Both the position numbers and the translations under genes were made by a program. This document shows, piece by piece, positions 8,401 through 9,039 of a DNA stretch of 9,039 bases (position 1 is the first letter of the stretch; every line of letters begins with the position of its first letter). The notes under the pieces were generated by a model. The model ran no database searches. It was not told the origin of the DNA and saw only the letters and a list, made by a program, of their open reading frames with translations. The DNA lies in the NCBI GenBank assembly GCA_012520015.1, contig JAAYPD010000321.1, positions 1 to 9,039 of the forward strand. Reading direction: 5' to 3'. The DNA comes from Methanomicrobiales archaeon. GTDB taxonomy: Archaea > Halobacteriota > Methanomicrobia > Methanomicrobiales > Methanospirillaceae.

Positions 8401-9039
8401 TCCTTAGACCTGTATTAATGTTTGAGAAATTTCCCCCAGCTATGATGACCCTGGCACTGTTAGGTTCACTCTTAAATGTAACAACTCCCGTATCCGGAAT
8501 GGGCACCAAAGGAATATAAATCTCAGTTACTTCACCGGCTGTTACCAGGGTAGTGCCAGAATATGGATGATAACCTTCCTTGGTTACAGAATAATTGTAA
8601 GTTCCTGGTGGAAGAGATTCAACAGATGCCGGAGTGGAGCTATATATCATGCTTGTAACGTTAGGAATAACCCGTTGAAGAACAAGGCTTGCCCCGGGTG
8701 GGTGGGTATTAATATGGATAGCACCAAATTGCGGATTAGTTTCAGTCAGGGTTACATTAAAGTCCTGGTATGATCCCGGAGTAACCTCGAATGATTCATT
8801 CCACCAGGTAATATACCCATATTTCTTTAAAAATAACTGATATGTCCCTGGATCAACAAAGAATTCCCGCGGAGTAATGCCTGCAGTATCGTTAACTGTC
8901 AGATTATCAGGTGATACTGATGTATCAGTCAGATAAATCTCAGCCCCATCCGGATTGGAATCAACATAAATAACCCCTTTTGATGGAGCAGCCATAGATC
9001 CGGTCACAAGGAGCATGAATGCACATGCAATTGCAATGA
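5450..9039 (-). CDS. Secreted PEGA / InlB-repeat / PKD surface protein (5' end beyond window)
   Basis: Numbered from ATG 9016; 1188 residues from there. The frame continues to the right edge through seven more codons (IAIACAF) that form the hydrophobic core of a signal peptide, so 9016 is not the start. Likely cleavage follows S-M-A (residue 9). Order: PEGA 1 (14-91) and PEGA 2 (98-171), each with a P-G-T-Y turn and a Y-G-Y or E-G-Y box; PEGA-like 3 (177-293) with an insertion; a less clear beta-rich region (297-468); six InlB-like repeats (471-938); three PKD domains (941-1188) with W-x-F-G-D cores. I count about 33 N-x-S/T sequons, fitting a glycosylated exported protein. No enzyme motif is seen. 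It ends six residues after the last K-D-E with no membrane helix or PGF-type sorting tail. Such proteins occur as large families in Methanomicrobiales and are thought to act at the cell surface. Precise function unknown; a structural or adhesive role is inferred. Confidence 0.93.
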   Translation of the reverse strand, partial: IAIACAFMLLVTGSMAAPSKGVIYVDSNPDGAEIYLTDTSVSPDNLTVNDTAGITPREFFVDPGTYQLFLKKYGYITWWNESFEVTPGSYQDFNVTLTETNPQFGAIHINTHPPGASLVLQRVIPNVTSMIYSSTPASVESLPPGTYNYSVTKEGYHPYSGTTLVTAGEVTEIYIPLVPIPDTGVVTFKSEPNSARVIIAGGNFSNINTGLRTEIKDYLESFEGTADEASLGIKNMVGAETVPPMKIVTGLVGTTPFDMELHEGVYLYKYFLDGYSMKDEIGFFNLSVGEKKTVVETLIPDQEYVQVYFETNIDENEATIEQGNIRSDIKGAEISFNGETWHERTPCWVELPSNQIVNVTFAQLPLYKPKTITVDTTLFEGRPSKWGDVVQLELMTYYLTATDDDHSTISPSGVIAVQAGNTQPFSLIGEKPAWVVRNLTVTRDGYDPIVYQYNQYEGEYLHSKILENATLVLSSEKQKVAVNATAGKGGSVNYPGITMYDFETPSYRYNFTADEGYVFKELWVDGEQKFNDKWEFTASEMIKNHTLLGLFRPERVLITPVATTGGKILDGTVEATPYWIEYLGCTHQHEAEADPGYRFTYANLTPTDAEGLFSSESDKFYISSICDIEKNYTITANFEPLSYIINSSSEDVTKGVIEPALSGYTAGYGEELSFTSKPFSGYQLSEITDNGISKGALNPYNITVNEDHDIIAHFQTDVLTIEAVAGEGGIIEPEGFVNVTYGDSQCFNITANTNYYISSVVIDGEDTGNQTSPYEYCFNNVVKDHNISAFFLQYAYTITPSAGLGGKISPSTPQEVPSGEDLTFTITPDGCYNIKDVQVDGKSKGAISTYTFENVTDDHTIHADFQIKTYEILVNQTEGGEIDPPGEDGVVTVNCGSTKCFNITPDEGNAIYDVIVDNSSVGVYDEYCFTNITKNHTIEAVFVIPPEPDFEADKIRVPPKYPVTFKDFTRNNPTDWLWDFGDGEITTTREPVHYFAEVGNYTVTLTAYNAAATDGVNKTKEHYIEVTKKPIADFTVDKVGGIIRSDDVQILFNDTSLNTNGVAFGWNFGDGPRGAISRNATHNYTAPGVYQVTHQVELPFIAKDYAYETITILQKPEADFIAHPVSGEPPLKVQFEDRSQGFPTSWLWDFGDTVKSYDQNPVHVYSKSGSYTVSLSVFSDEGSSVKTKDEFITVQ
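5453..6196 (-). repeat. Three tandem C-terminal PKD domains
   Basis: Units at about 5951-6196, 5693-5947 and 5453-5692. Cores are WLWDFGDG, GWNFGDG and WLWDFGD, each followed by H-x-Y and a G-x-Y-x-V strand. Units 1 and 3 are canonical. Unit 2 replaces the W-x-W-D-F start with G-W-N-F. PKD domains are extracellular beta-sandwich spacers or binding modules typical of methanogen surface proteins. Confidence 0.9.
6203..7606 (-). repeat. Six tandem InlB-like beta repeats
   Basis: Units at about 7379-7606, 7115-7372, 6890-7111, 6656-6886, 6434-6655 and 6203-6433. Each runs from a G-G-x-(I/V) box, through (F/Y)-x-(I/F)-T-x-(D/N) and a V-x-(V/I)-D-(G/N) strand, to a closing (D/N)-H-x-I-x-A-x-F or similar (KNYTITANF, EDHDIIAHF, KDHNISAFF, DDHTIHADF, KNHTIEAVF). 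The pattern resembles the divergent InlB B-repeat family. Units 1-2 are the most diverged, and unit 2 lacks the central V-D-G box. The repeats are clear in protein but not as near-identical DNA. Confidence 0.75.
8138..8977 (-). repeat. Three tandem PEGA-type domains
   Basis: Unit 1 (8744-8977) and unit 2 (8504-8725) each start with a G-x-I-x-(V/I)-x-(S/T)-x-P-x-G-A strand and carry a P-G-T-Y turn followed by a Y-G-Y or E-G-Y box. Unit 3 (8138-8488) begins G-V-V-T-F-K-S-E-P-N-S-A and ends with a T-T-P-F...E-G-V-Y-L...D-G-Y block, but about 45 residues (roughly 200-245) intervene. PEGA domains are small beta-sandwiches common in archaeal and bacterial surface proteins. The units are diverged at DNA level. 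Confidence 0.8.
8990..9039 (-). other. Signal peptide, partial
   Basis: The visible segment IAIACAFMLLVTGSMA is hydrophobic with a small-residue S-M-A site before A-P-S, typical of Sec type I cleavage. The charged N-terminal end and the start codon lie outside the window. No convincing lipobox is present. Confidence 0.75.

Noticed and set aside
8999..9016. Surface protein starting at ATG 9016 or the following in-frame ATG
   Set aside because: The frame stays open to the window edge, and the upstream residues IAIACAF complete a signal-peptide core, so the start is off-window.

Overview
The window looks like a piece of a mesophilic methanogenic euryarchaeon, most likely of the order Methanomicrobiales (Methanospirillum and relatives). 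Two things point there. One is a large secreted protein built from PEGA, InlB-type and PKD repeats, a style of surface protein abundant in those archaea. The other is a bacterial-type uvr excision-repair cluster beside it, which many mesophilic methanogens carry. By eye the base composition is moderate, with no strong GC bias. The placement is inferred from protein style; no taxonomic search was run.

Left part, plus strand, 1-5431: a tight operon in the order uvrA - uvrC - uvrB. uvrA runs in from beyond the left edge, so about the first third of the protein is missing. uvrC starts 19 bases after uvrA, and uvrB overlaps the uvrC stop in an ATGA junction. Together they encode global nucleotide excision repair: UvrA finds damage and loads UvrB, UvrB verifies it with its beta-hairpin, and UvrC makes the two incisions. 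The exceptional feature is an in-frame TAA at 2142-2144 (codon 67) in the middle of the GIY-YIG nuclease domain of uvrC. The rest of the frame is intact and well conserved. No usable start codon occurs before 2400, so the active-site Glu and Asn just after the stop cannot be recovered by restarting. As written, the gene is a pseudogene, a very recent mutant, a read-through case, or a sequencing error.

Right part, minus strand, 5450 to beyond 9039: one large exported protein of at least 1195 residues. Its reading frame continues past the right edge through the core of a signal peptide. From N to C terminus it has a signal peptide, two clear PEGA domains, a third PEGA-like domain with an insertion, a less clear beta-rich region, six InlB-like repeats of about 75-85 residues, and three PKD domains. 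It has about 33 N-glycosylation sequons and ends directly after the last PKD domain, with no visible membrane anchor. A surface, sheath or adhesion role is inferred.

The two transcription units converge with only 18 bases between their stop codons. That gap holds a T7 run on the minus strand that fits an archaeal terminator. There is no gene-free stretch over 300 bases, and I see no RNA gene, CRISPR array or mobile element.
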